From positions 558,001 to 622,000 of the forward strand of contig JADJWC010000002.1 in NCBI GenBank assembly GCA_016716565.1: DNA of 64,000 nt, read 5' to 3'. The notes under the pieces are model-generated. The model was given only the letters and a program-made list of their open reading frames with translations, had not been told where the DNA came from and made no database searches. Positions 34,560-42,707 of the stretch are shown piece after piece. How positions within the stretch are numbered: position 1 is the stretch's first letter; every line of letters begins with the position of its first letter. The position numbers were made by a program, and so were the translations under genes. The DNA is from a bacterium (GTDB lineage: Bacteria > Bacteroidota > Ignavibacteria > Ignavibacteriales > Ignavibacteriaceae).

Positions 34560-34781
34560 TTATGCTTTAAGAGCAAGAAGAATGCAAATAACCAATCCGA
34601 AGAATGACATACCTTCGATAAGTGCAGCAGCTATGATCATCGAGGTTCTGATTGCGCCTGCAGCTTCGGGTTGTCTTCCGCTCGCATCCATTGCTGAGCT
34701 TGCAAGCTTACCAATTCCAAGTCCACCGCCGATGACTACTAATCCGGCGCCAATACCTGCTGCTAACCATGCTAAATCCAT
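34560..34781 (-). CDS. atpE: ATP synthase Fo subunit c
   Basis: Subunit c forms the rotating membrane ring. The 73-residue protein is a two-helix hairpin: helix 1 with VVIGGGLGIGKLASSAM, the polar loop RQPE at 36-39, and helix 2 with the ion-binding carboxylate E56 in AALIEGMSFFGLV. The residues after the glutamate (GM) and the lysine at 25 do not match the Na+-binding set (Q, then ES/ET), which favours proton coupling. That is an inference from motif only. It lies between atpB and atpF. Confidence 0.97.
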   Translation of the reverse strand: MDLAWLAAGIGAGLVVIGGGLGIGKLASSAMDASGRQPEAAGAIRTSMIIAAALIEGMSFFGLVICILLALKA

Positions 34782-34811
34782 TTAAGTACTCCTTTAATAT
34801 TTGTTGATAAA

Positions 34812-35663
34812 TTAATGTTCCTGATGTACTGCCATTCCTATAAACAAGGAACTGAGCATTGTAAAAATATATGCCTGAATGAGCGCTACTAAAATTTCTA
34901 GAAGATAAATAAAAACAGCAAATGCTACTGAGACGGGAGCAATGAATATTGTTCCCATAAAAAATATCAATCCGATAAGTGCAAGAATCACTGTATGTCC
35001 AGCGATCATATTTGCAAAAAGTCGTATTGCCAATGCAAAAGGTTTAGTGAACAGTCCGAGAATTTCAACAGGTATCATTAACGGCAACAGCCACATGGGA
35101 ATTCCATGTGGAACTAGTCCCTTGAAGTAACCGAAAAATCCATTATGCTTAATACCGCCTAATTGAATCATCAAAAATGAAATTATTGCAAGAGTAGCAG
35201 TGACTGCAATATTGCTTGTAAATGTTGCTGAAAACGGAATCAATCCGAGAAAATTTCCAAACAGAATAAAAAAGAATAATGTTAAAAGGAAAGGAAGAAA
35301 TGGTTTATAAGCTTTACCCAAAGTTGGTTCAGCAATTTCATCACGGACAAATATGATTAACACCTCGAAGAAATTTGCAAGCCGTTTCGGAATAAGTGAT
35401 GTTCTATAATTCTTTGCAACGAAATAAAAAGTAAGCAGCAACAGAAATGCTGCGACCCACATGAAAATAACATGCTTGGTTGGAGTTATATCAATTCCAA
35501 AAACCGGTGGAAGTTGAGGAATGTGTAAATATCCCAGGAAAGGAAGTTCGATTTCCTTGCCATCCATTATGTGATGCAAAATCCAGTCGCTCTCTGAACC
35601 GCTTGAAGTCTGTAAAGTATCAGTAACAGCTTTTAAAGTATCTATGTTATTACTTGCCGCCAA
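34812..35663 (-). CDS. atpB: ATP synthase Fo subunit a
   Basis: Subunit a forms the proton half-channels beside the c ring. The 283-residue protein has about six membrane helices. The essential arginine is in FALAIRLFANMIAGHTVILA, and the C-terminal helices (FAVFIYLLEILVALIQAYIF) are intact. The N-terminal 50 residues are an unusual hydrophilic segment with HHIMDGKEIELPFLG, as in the Bacteroidota. The start is a TTG at 35663, 14 bases inside the atpI-like gene; the next in-frame ATG lies 33 codons later. Length fits the TTG start. Confidence 0.95.
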   Translation of the reverse strand: MAASNNIDTLKAVTDTLQTSSGSESDWILHHIMDGKEIELPFLGYLHIPQLPPVFGIDITPTKHVIFMWVAAFLLLLTFYFVAKNYRTSLIPKRLANFFEVLIIFVRDEIAEPTLGKAYKPFLPFLLTLFFFILFGNFLGLIPFSATFTSNIAVTATLAIISFLMIQLGGIKHNGFFGYFKGLVPHGIPMWLLPLMIPVEILGLFTKPFALAIRLFANMIAGHTVILALIGLIFFMGTIFIAPVSVAFAVFIYLLEILVALIQAYIFTMLSSLFIGMAVHQEH

Positions 35664-36048
35664 ACTGGCTTTTTCTCCCTAAATTCAAATAAAATATCTC
35701 TATTATTAAGTAAAAAACGTAAAAAAAGAGGATTGAAAATATAAACCCATATGTGTTTATTTCCAAAAAAATGAGGGTAATTAATATGAAGGTTAGGCCT
35801 AAAATCAATCTGAGAAGAAGTCCACCCCATAATGAAATGAGGAATATTTTTTCCGATTTCCTCAGACTTATCTTAATCAATAAAAATCCTATCAAAAAAT
35901 TTAATAGCGAGATAATTGCGCCAATTAGTAATGACTTAAAGATTATCGCTGAAATGACGGAGGTAAAATACAGTACCGTAACAATCAGGAAGGAAAGAAT
36001 TGAAATTGAAAAACAAGCAATGAGTAACTGTTTTTCATTTTTTACCAT
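35650..36048 (-). CDS. Membrane protein, AtpI-like position in the ATP synthase operon
   Basis: 132 residues with four membrane helices (ACFSISILSFLIVTVLYF; IIFKSLLIGAIISLLNFLIG; LWGGLLLRLILGLTFILITL; GFIFSILFFYVFYLIIEIFY) and basic loops. AtpI proteins upstream of atpB help c-ring assembly in some bacteria, and position and topology fit this role. The sequence is too divergent for me to assert homology. It starts 14 bases inside atpZ and overlaps atpB by 14 bases. Confidence 0.7.
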   Translation of the reverse strand: MVKNEKQLLIACFSISILSFLIVTVLYFTSVISAIIFKSLLIGAIISLLNFLIGFLLIKISLRKSEKIFLISLWGGLLLRLILGLTFILITLIFLEINTYGFIFSILFFYVFYLIIEIFYLNLGRKSQFGGK

Positions 36049-36277
36049 TCCCGGCCTTCAGTACAGATTTAATGAATGTATACATCCCTGCAAACACACC
36101 AAAGAATGCACAAATTATTGTGAGCACTGGTTTAGTTTCAAAATGACCATCCAGCCAAATACCGATGAAAACCATTACCGTTACGGTAACCGCCAGTTGA
36201 AGACCTAAACCAATGTATGGACCTACTTCTTTATAAAAATTTCTGGCACCTTTAAGATTATCAGGTTCCAGTTTCAT
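36035..36277 (-). CDS. atpZ: AtpZ/AtpI-family small membrane protein
   Basis: 80 residues with two helices: YIGLGLQLAVTVTVMVFIGI and VLTIICAFFGVFAGMYTFI, joined by a short loop WLDGHFETKP. This is the AtpZ (Fo F1-ATPase subunit, DUF/AtpZ-AtpI) pattern: GxG-LG-QLA helix, WLD, then FxGVxAGxY helix. Its family often accompanies atp operons and may assist ion transport or assembly. It is the first gene of the operon here, two bases after bactofilin, so that cytoskeletal gene may be co-transcribed. Confidence 0.88.
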   Translation of the reverse strand: MKLEPDNLKGARNFYKEVGPYIGLGLQLAVTVTVMVFIGIWLDGHFETKPVLTIICAFFGVFAGMYTFIKSVLKAGNGKK

Positions 36278-36279
36278 TA

Positions 36280-36663
36280 TTAAGAATTGGATGATGATGA
36301 ATCAGATAAACTGGACGATGTGTTTTGACCCATATTGCTCTTTCCATCAAATCTGGCACCTGCTTCTACGACAAGAATTTTAGTAAAAATATCTCCTTTG
36401 AGGTCAGCTTTTGATTCGAGCATCAGTTTTTCTTTGGCATTTATAGTACCTTCAACTTTTCCGCCAATAGTAATGCTTTGACCATTAACTTTTCCAAATA
36501 CTTCGCCGGATTCACCGACGGTAACGTTTCCCTGGCAAATAATATCCCCCTGGATTGTTCCATCAAGACGGATGCTGCCGTTGCTAGAAACTTTACCTTC
36601 GACTTTTACGCCGTAGCTTATTATTGTGATTTCTTCCGAATCACCGTTCATTTTTGTTTTCAT
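36280..36663 (-). CDS. Bactofilin (polymer-forming cytoskeletal protein)
   Basis: 127 residues with the bactofilin (DUF583) beta-helix core. It includes GVKVEGKVSSNGSIRLDGTI, GNVTVGESGEVFGKVNGQS and ITIGGKVEGTINAKEKL, flanked by short unstructured ends, the last being Ser-rich. Bactofilins assemble into filaments that recruit cell-wall enzymes to shape cells. It is immediately downstream of an M23 metallopeptidase gene (10-base gap), the same pairing known for CcmA with Csd-type peptidases in Helicobacter. It is upstream of the ATP synthase genes. Confidence 0.95.
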   Translation of the reverse strand: MKTKMNGDSEEITIISYGVKVEGKVSSNGSIRLDGTIQGDIICQGNVTVGESGEVFGKVNGQSITIGGKVEGTINAKEKLMLESKADLKGDIFTKILVVEAGARFDGKSNMGQNTSSSLSDSSSSNS

Positions 36664-36672
36664 ATGTTCTCC

Positions 36673-37512
36673 TTAATTTATATTTAATAAAATGGTTTCG
36701 GGATCAATAGGCTTACCATTGTGCCAGATTTCAAAATGAAGATGAGGACCAGTTGTTGCAAGTCCGCTATTTCCGCTTTGAGCTATCAATTCTCCCTGTC
36801 TGACAAACTCTCTCTCTTTTTTTAGTATTACTGAACAGTGTTTGTAAATACTTAAATATCCATCAGAATGATTAAGAATTATTATGTGACCATAATTATT
36901 TGTGTAACCTGAAAAGACCACAAAACCACCAGCTGATGCAAAAACTGGAGTACCATCCTTTACAACAATATCAATTCCAAAATGACCTCTTTCAGGATCA
37001 AATGCTCTGCTAATATATCCATTGGCAGGAAAAATGAAAAAGATTTTGTTCTCCTGCCAGTCAGTTAAATACTGACCAATTAAGTTCACAAGAAATCCAA
37101 ATATATTACCTTCCCTTGGTGTCTGATAATATTTTTGCAGTGTATCAGCACTAATTTTTAATGAGTCAATCAATGTTGAGTCACCTAATGCCATTGCGTA
37201 CTTTAATTTTTGATTAGCTGATTTTAACGCCTGAAGCTCTTTTGCCAGAAAAATTATTTTGTCATTCAACTGTTCCATCTGCTTAAAATCCTTAGCTGAA
37301 TGTGAAAAACTTCCCGGCAAAACGTAATCACCGATTCCAGTTATACTGAATATGTAAAAACTTAAAACTGAAATTAAGACCGAGTAGATCAGAACTATTC
37401 CTATGAGTTTTGAAAGCGTAATTTTCTTAGTTCTGGTTTCCCTTGATGTATTATCAGGGACAATTATTATTGAAAAGCTCTTTATCTTTTTTAAATTTTT
37501 CAGTATCGACAT
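36673..37512 (-). CDS. M23-family metallopeptidase, membrane-anchored
   Basis: 279 residues. One membrane helix is at about 32-50 (LIGIVLIYSVLISVLSFYIF). A coiled-coil region follows at about 85-125 (QLNDKIIFLAKELQALKSAN), and then a LytM domain at about 170-275. Zinc ligands and catalysis are in GHFGIDIVVKDGTPV (HxxxD) and PHLHFEIW (HxH). It likely trims or cross-cuts peptidoglycan in the periplasm. With the downstream bactofilin it forms a putative cell-shape module. The N-terminus lies inside the cell and the peptidase outside. Confidence 0.92.
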   Translation of the reverse strand: MSILKNLKKIKSFSIIIVPDNTSRETRTKKITLSKLIGIVLIYSVLISVLSFYIFSITGIGDYVLPGSFSHSAKDFKQMEQLNDKIIFLAKELQALKSANQKLKYAMALGDSTLIDSLKISADTLQKYYQTPREGNIFGFLVNLIGQYLTDWQENKIFFIFPANGYISRAFDPERGHFGIDIVVKDGTPVFASAGGFVVFSGYTNNYGHIIILNHSDGYLSIYKHCSVILKKEREFVRQGELIAQSGNSGLATTGPHLHFEIWHNGKPIDPETILLNIN

Positions 37513-37543
37513 CTTTTATAAACTATTTAAAAGCAACCCAAAT

Positions 37544-38176
37544 TTAAGTTAAGTTCTGCAACAATTCTACAAATTTTATTGAACCTTCTCTTACTAATTT
37601 CGGCTTATTTGTGGTAAGATCGATAATTGTGGAAGATTTTTCATTAGCTGATTCAGTATGAAACAATATCGCATCAACCTCGTGCAAGAATTTATCAATT
37701 ATTACTTCTGGTAAAATTAATGGGACTTCACCGCTTCGGTTTACACTGGTTGAAATCAGCGGGCGGGAAATTTCTTTCAGAAGTTTCAAACAAAAATAAT
37801 TATCAGGTATTCTCACAGCAACACTGTTCTGATTTACTATCTTGCTTGTTCTTTCATTCAATTTGAGTATTACCGAAACAGGTGCAGGCCAAATTTTCTC
37901 AAGAAATTCATAGTAAGCTTCATTACTAACCTCAACATAATTTAACAGATTCTCTAAATCAGAAATCAGCCAGATGAACTGCTTCTTTTCATCCCTGCCT
38001 TTGATTTCGCTAATTCTTTTCACCACATCCGGATTAAATGGATTTCCACCTATTCCATAAATGGTATCGGTTGGATAAATAAAAATTTTTCCTGAGTGAA
38101 ATAATCCAGCAGCCAGAATTAAAGCTTCTTCCGGATTTTCATTAATGTTTATGATCTTTCTACTAGTGATTGCCAT
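37544..38176 (-). CDS. tsaC: Threonylcarbamoyl-AMP synthase (Sua5/YrdC family)
   Basis: The enzyme makes threonylcarbamoyl-AMP from threonine, bicarbonate and ATP, the first step of t6A37 in tRNAs. The 210-residue protein has the conserved KIFIYPTDTIYGIGGNPFN, ISEIKGRDEKKQFIWLIS and ISTSVNRSGEVPL motifs. It lacks the extra Sua5 C-terminal domain, so it is the TsaC/YrdC length with a modest tail. It starts 14 bases inside the GT9 gene. Confidence 0.93.
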   Translation of the reverse strand: MAITSRKIININENPEEALILAAGLFHSGKIFIYPTDTIYGIGGNPFNPDVVKRISEIKGRDEKKQFIWLISDLENLLNYVEVSNEAYYEFLEKIWPAPVSVILKLNERTSKIVNQNSVAVRIPDNYFCLKLLKEISRPLISTSVNRSGEVPLILPEVIIDKFLHEVDAILFHTESANEKSSTIIDLTTNKPKLVREGSIKFVELLQNLT

Positions 38177-39197
38177 CCGATATTAACTTTTCAGCTTTAC
38201 TGATGATCAAATCAGGTGTTAATCTTTTTGCACAATCAAATGTTTCAATCGGACATCTTCTAAAGCCATGAATACCACAAGGTTTACAATTAAGCTTATC
38301 ATAGCTAATGTAATCGCTTTTAGAATTATATGGATAAAACCCAAATTTAGGAATGGTAGAACAGTAAATTGTCAGCACTGGAATATCAGCACACATACCC
38401 AGATGGGTTGGAGCACTGTCATTACAAATCAGCAACGATGCACTTTTTAATAACTCTGTTGATTCTATCAGAGAAAATTTTCCAGCTGCAATAAAAACAT
38501 TTTTTTCTGATTCTGCCTGCAATGACTCACACAAAGTTTTATCCTGCTCTCCACCGATCAGTATGATTTGATAACTTTTATTAATAAAATAATCAATTAA
38601 AGATTTATAATATTCCGAAGGATATTTTTTGGTTTCCCAAACTGAACCTGGTGCAATTGCTATGAATTTCTTTATCTCATTAGATTTTAAGTATCCGTGA
38701 ACGTTTTCCTTTTGCTCCTGTGATGGTTTTATTTCCGGAATAATTTTCCATTTTTCACCACTGTAATCACCTTCAACGAAAGCTAAATTCCTTTTAACTT
38801 CATGATCATCATGATTGTACTTTACGGTTGATTTGAAAGCGAACTTTAGATTACTGTTATCAAATCCGAAAGATTCCTTTGCTCCAAGATTTAAAGTAAT
38901 TAAAGCACTTCTGAATGAACGATGAGGTGAATATACAATTTCGTATTTCTTCAACTTCAATTCTTTTATGAATTTAATGAATGAAAAAAAGGATTTTTGT
39001 TTTCCTTTTTTATCAAACAGAATGACTGAATTAACTGCAGGAGAAGCATTAAAAATTTCCACTGTTGCAGGAGTACACAGAACATCGATCGAATACCCGG
39101 ATCTCTGCTTTTTTAATTCCTGTATAAAAGGAAGTGTGAGGATTGCATCTCCGGGAAATGCCGTTTGAATTACAAGTATTTTATTGGTCTCATTCAA
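38163..39197 (-). CDS. GT9-family glycosyltransferase (ADP-heptose:LPS type)
   Basis: The GT9 enzymes add heptose or a similar sugar to the LPS core in the inner membrane. The body has two Rossmann domains: KILVIQTAFPGDAILTLPFI at the start, then IAPGSVWETKKYPSEYYK, ILIGGEQDK, and CNDSAPTHLGMCADIPVLTI. The C-terminus has CKPCGIHGFRRCP with three cysteines. A longer frame begins with GTG at 39248, deep inside the acyltransferase. I take the TTG at 39197, which lies just past that gene's stop and yields the standard opening. About 344 residues. Substrate not determined. Confidence 0.88.
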   Translation of the reverse strand: MNETNKILVIQTAFPGDAILTLPFIQELKKQRSGYSIDVLCTPATVEIFNASPAVNSVILFDKKGKQKSFFSFIKFIKELKLKKYEIVYSPHRSFRSALITLNLGAKESFGFDNSNLKFAFKSTVKYNHDDHEVKRNLAFVEGDYSGEKWKIIPEIKPSQEQKENVHGYLKSNEIKKFIAIAPGSVWETKKYPSEYYKSLIDYFINKSYQIILIGGEQDKTLCESLQAESEKNVFIAAGKFSLIESTELLKSASLLICNDSAPTHLGMCADIPVLTIYCSTIPKFGFYPYNSKSDYISYDKLNCKPCGIHGFRRCPIETFDCAKRLTPDLIISKAEKLISDGNH

Positions 39198-39198
39198 A

Positions 39199-40071
39199 TT
39201 AGTATTTCCATCTGTTGTGCATCCATAACCACTGTTCGGGATGTTCACGAATTACTTTTTCGAGATATGATGTATATCTCTGGCTAATCTCGATAACTTT
39301 TTCATCTTCACCTTCCGGAAGGTTCTCCAATGAAATTTCAATAAGTGTGGTTTTATATTTATAATCCTTATCTCGTATCGGAATTCCACAGATTAACGGG
39401 GCTCCCGTTTTCAGTGCCAGTACAGCAGGTCCAGTATATATTGAAACTTTCCTGCCGAAGAAATCTACTTTTACACCTTCAGCAGGTCCTCTCTGGTCTG
39501 CAACCATTGCAACGATTTTCTTTTCCTTTAAAGTCTGATAAGTTTTTCGAATTGATATTCCCAAAGGAACGACTTCATTGCCAAATTTAGTGCGTGCTTT
39601 GTTCATCCATTCAAATACTAACGGATTTCGAAGTGGCTTCACGATTACAGAGAAAGGAAGCTGAATCTGAATCGCGACAGAAATTGCTATAAATTCCCAA
39701 TTCCCGAAATGTGAAGAAAGTAATATCACCCCTTTCCCTTCGTTAAACTTGTTTACTATTAGTTCAGGATTGCTGCATTCAACTACATCACGCAGAGCTT
39801 CCCTTTTTAAGTATGGTAAATACAGAATTTCTACCAAACTGATGGCGAAACTTTTATAAATTTTATATGCAAGCTTTTTATTAGTTCTAAGATTATTCTC
39901 TGGAAAAGCTATTTGAAGATTTTTTAGAACTATTTTTTTTCTGATCGGGATAATGTAAAAAAATGTAAGTGCCAAAACATTGGCAAATTTTCTGGAAAGA
40001 TCTAGACCAGCTATCTTGAAGCAATAACTAAAAAAAATAAAAAGAATATATTCAATTTTGTTCTTCATCAT
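39199..40071 (-). CDS. LpxL/HtrB-like lipid A acyltransferase
   Basis: An inner-membrane acyltransferase expected to add a secondary fatty acid to lipid A. The 290-residue protein starts with a membrane segment (KIEYILFIFFSYCFKIAG). The catalytic HxxxxE motif is in LLSSHFGNWEFIA near 122-126. VADQRGPAEGVKVDFFGR is the second family motif, then TGPAVLALKTGAPLICGIP. All fit the LPLAT/HtrB family. The substrate chain length is not inferable. It is followed by the GT9 gene with no gap, giving an LPS-building operon. Confidence 0.9.
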   Translation of the reverse strand: MMKNKIEYILFIFFSYCFKIAGLDLSRKFANVLALTFFYIIPIRKKIVLKNLQIAFPENNLRTNKKLAYKIYKSFAISLVEILYLPYLKREALRDVVECSNPELIVNKFNEGKGVILLSSHFGNWEFIAISVAIQIQLPFSVIVKPLRNPLVFEWMNKARTKFGNEVVPLGISIRKTYQTLKEKKIVAMVADQRGPAEGVKVDFFGRKVSIYTGPAVLALKTGAPLICGIPIRDKDYKYKTTLIEISLENLPEGEDEKVIEISQRYTSYLEKVIREHPEQWLWMHNRWKY

Positions 40072-40164
40072 ACGCAGTAATGATTAACACAAAAATAACC
40101 AAACCTAATGAATAAAGATGAAGATTAGCCAGACTCTTAAATTTAAAGACAATAAGTCTGTAAG

Positions 40165-41532
40165 TTATTGAATAGCAATCCGACGCTGCCAGTACTCATC
40201 CCGCAATTCACCTCTTTTGGTCGAATGAATCAGCTGGTAGTCATTGAATCCTGTAAGATCACCAAAAATAAAATAAACTCCTCCTTCAAGACTTTCGTAC
40301 TTCCAAATTTCATAGGGGCGAGTGTTAGTTTCGTTAGGATGTCTCTCAATTTCTGAAGGTTCGCCATAGATAATATATACTCTTCCTCTATCACTCTTCC
40401 AGCCTTGTTTTCCCATTGCAGTGAATCTTGTATCACTTTCTCCGATTCTTTTTGTATAGCTCAGGTAGCTTTCATTTCTATCGTCCGAAGGATTTTCATC
40501 ACGGGCTTTCCAGAAATTATACATGAATTCTCTTTTCGCTTCTTCTGTCGAGAGTGCTTTATATTTATCTATTTCAGGATTAGTGGCAATGTATTTTGAC
40601 TTGTTGAACAGATCATCAAGCTCTTCAACAGACATAGCACCGAACGTTGTGCTTAAAACAGGAGACACAGTTACTGAAAGTGTATCCGGTGCAACAACAG
40701 ATGGGTTGTAAATAAAAAATCTTTTTGATGAAGAAACACCATAATTAGCGACGCTATCGATCAGGTCTATACGAAGTGTGTAGGTGTCCGTCGGGAGTTT
40801 ATGAGCTTTTACCAATCCGACTTCAACTCTGGTATCAGCAGATTTATTTATTTTTTTTGACTTAAAATTAACAAGCTGCCCTCTGCTATTGAGGATAATT
40901 TCATTCAATTTAAAGTCATTCACGGCATTTTCATCATGCAGATTATACAGCTCAAGATAATAGAATACTACGGGCTGCATTTCTCCGCCTACACTTGCTG
41001 GCAGAGGCATCACTTCATAAGTATTCTTGTAGAAAATTGATTCGGTGTTATCGGTGTTGGGAATAATATTGGATGCAAGCTGTACGTCACTTAGCGCAGT
41101 GCTATCATTTAGAAATGGTTTTACTACAAGAAATTCAGAAATTGTTCTTTTATTTGAGGCATTAACTGCATCGCTTCCTGAAACATTTATCAGATATGAA
41201 CCCTTATCAATAATAAAACCAAACAATCCAATGAGACTTTTACTGATATTGATAGTATCAGTAATTTGATTAGTTACCATCCAGTGTTTACTAACTATTA
41301 CATTTCCCGATGCCGAGTCATTTATTTCAATATCAAGTAAACCTTGTACAAAATCTCCAGTATCAGTAGAAGTAATGATAAAACCATTCTGATTAAAAGA
41401 ATAGTAAAATTCTACGTAATTGGATACAGAGTCATAACCAAATTGAGCATAATCAAATTCGAAATTGATATTTTGCGGATAGAGAAATGTAATAAATGAT
41501 AATACTGATATTGGAAGAAGTAACCTGTTCAT
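40165..41532 (-). CDS. Exported GWxTD-domain protein
   Basis: 455 residues from the ATG at 41532. A longer frame to 41589 would run through the upstream terminator hairpin, which argues for the shorter start. A signal peptide is MNRLLLPISVLSFITFLYPQ. The long beta-rich middle (about 25-290) has no known motif. The C-terminal quarter contains the GWxTD domain: GKQGWKSDRGRVYIIYGEPS, EIWKYESLEGGVYFIFGDLT and RGELRDEYWQRRI. GWxTD proteins occur in Bacteroidota, Ignavibacteria and Acidobacteria with unknown role. It follows the PorV terminator, so it is likely expressed on its own. Confidence 0.88.
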   Translation of the reverse strand: MNRLLLPISVLSFITFLYPQNINFEFDYAQFGYDSVSNYVEFYYSFNQNGFIITSTDTGDFVQGLLDIEINDSASGNVIVSKHWMVTNQITDTINISKSLIGLFGFIIDKGSYLINVSGSDAVNASNKRTISEFLVVKPFLNDSTALSDVQLASNIIPNTDNTESIFYKNTYEVMPLPASVGGEMQPVVFYYLELYNLHDENAVNDFKLNEIILNSRGQLVNFKSKKINKSADTRVEVGLVKAHKLPTDTYTLRIDLIDSVANYGVSSSKRFFIYNPSVVAPDTLSVTVSPVLSTTFGAMSVEELDDLFNKSKYIATNPEIDKYKALSTEEAKREFMYNFWKARDENPSDDRNESYLSYTKRIGESDTRFTAMGKQGWKSDRGRVYIIYGEPSEIERHPNETNTRPYEIWKYESLEGGVYFIFGDLTGFNDYQLIHSTKRGELRDEYWQRRIAIQ

Positions 41533-41560
41533 TTCAATTTTCTTTTCATTGTTACTGACA

Positions 41561-41598
41561 AAATAAAAAAGCGTCCGTTGAAAAATCAACAGACGCTT
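41561..41598 (-). terminator. Terminator of the TonB receptor-PorV operon
   Basis: AAGCGTC-x-GTTGA loop TCAAC-x-GACGCTT on the minus strand, followed by TTTTTTATTTTG. It lies 22 bases after the PorV stop codon and inside the alternative N-terminal extension of the GWxTD gene. Confidence 0.9.
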
Positions 41599-41619
41599 CT
41601 ATGCTAATCAATAATCGAC

Positions 41620-42633
41620 TTATTGAAAGTTCAGCTTAATTGTGAATACATGATTAGCACTCGGGAATTCCTTCACATCGCGGAATGCATAATCAAATAC
41701 GAATCCAACTTCGCCGCCAATCTTATAATCCAGACCAGCACCGAAAGTAAGACCATAAATATATTCACTTGTATTCTCAAATAAGAAATTATATCCACCT
41801 CTCAGGAAGAAATTGTTCATAAAGCCGTATTCAAGTCCAAGGTTGCCAATATCTTCAAAGTTGTTGTTAGCCGTGTATGCACCACCGATCAACAGATTGT
41901 TCTGTTCATTGAACTGGAATGCATAAGTTAAGCTAAGCTGGAAGAAACTGGGAATCTGGAAAGATTCGGTTATGATTTCATAACTTCCGGAAGAAGCTCC
42001 AGGAATTGTACCTGGAATAGCAGTTCTTGATGAAAGTTCCTGCCCGGAGTAGCTCATATCGCTACCAATGTTTTTGACAGCAGCACCAATCATCAATGCA
42101 TCAGAGAAACGATATTGAACGCCTGCATCCAGAGCAAATCCAGTCGCATTTGTGTTTTGAATATTCTCTGAAATAAGCTTTAAGTTTGTTCCGATAGCTA
42201 TTCTATCAGTCAGAACTTTTGAATAAGTAAATCCAAGTGTTAAAAATGAAGGCGAATAGGTTTCACCTGTTCCATCCGGGAAACTCTCATTAGTAACCGG
42301 AATATCTCCGAAATCAAATGTCTTTAAATCCAAGCCTATTGATCCGATATCGCCAAGGCTGGTGCCTATGGCAAAGTAAGAAATGTTTATGTCAGCAAGA
42401 TAGCTAACATAACTGAACATCGCTTCAGTTTGTGGATAAATATCCAAGCCCGCAGGGTTGTAATAAATGGATTCTAACCCTGTTATATTAGCCAGGAACG
42501 CACCACCTGTAGCTATTCCCCGGGCACCCACAGGTATAAGTACCTGCTCAGCACCCGTAGTACCTTTTCTTGCAACATCACCTGCGTAGATTGAAGTTGC
42601 AATTAAGATCAGTATAAGTATTATTTTTTTCAT
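41620..42633 (-). CDS. PorV/PorQ-family outer-membrane protein
   Basis: 337 residues from the ATG at 42633, where GGAG lies about 10 bases upstream. It starts with signal peptide KKIILILILIATSIYAG. The body is a FadL/PorV-type beta-barrel with repeats of IGADLK-like strands, for example GARGIATGGAFLANITGLES and SIYYNPAGLDI, the latter being the hatch-domain NPAG motif. PorV shuttles T9SS cargo to the sortase; other PorV/PorQ proteins may have distinct jobs. Here it stands in one operon with a TonB receptor and a 1184-residue exported protein, without other T9SS machinery. Confidence 0.9.
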   Translation of the reverse strand: MKKIILILILIATSIYAGDVARKGTTGAEQVLIPVGARGIATGGAFLANITGLESIYYNPAGLDIYPQTEAMFSYVSYLADINISYFAIGTSLGDIGSIGLDLKTFDFGDIPVTNESFPDGTGETYSPSFLTLGFTYSKVLTDRIAIGTNLKLISENIQNTNATGFALDAGVQYRFSDALMIGAAVKNIGSDMSYSGQELSSRTAIPGTIPGASSGSYEIITESFQIPSFFQLSLTYAFQFNEQNNLLIGGAYTANNNFEDIGNLGLEYGFMNNFFLRGGYNFLFENTSEYIYGLTFGAGLDYKIGGEVGFVFDYAFRDVKEFPSANHVFTIKLNFQ

Positions 42634-42707
42634 TTTTTTAAACTCCACTATTTTAACTTAAAATAGCTGGCAGGCAACAATTTATATACCTGCCAATCTT
42701 AATTTCG

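Noticed and set aside
41533..41589. Longer N-terminus for the GWxTD protein
   Set aside because: It would be encoded by the terminator hairpin of the upstream operon; the ATG at 41532 is followed by a clean signal peptide.
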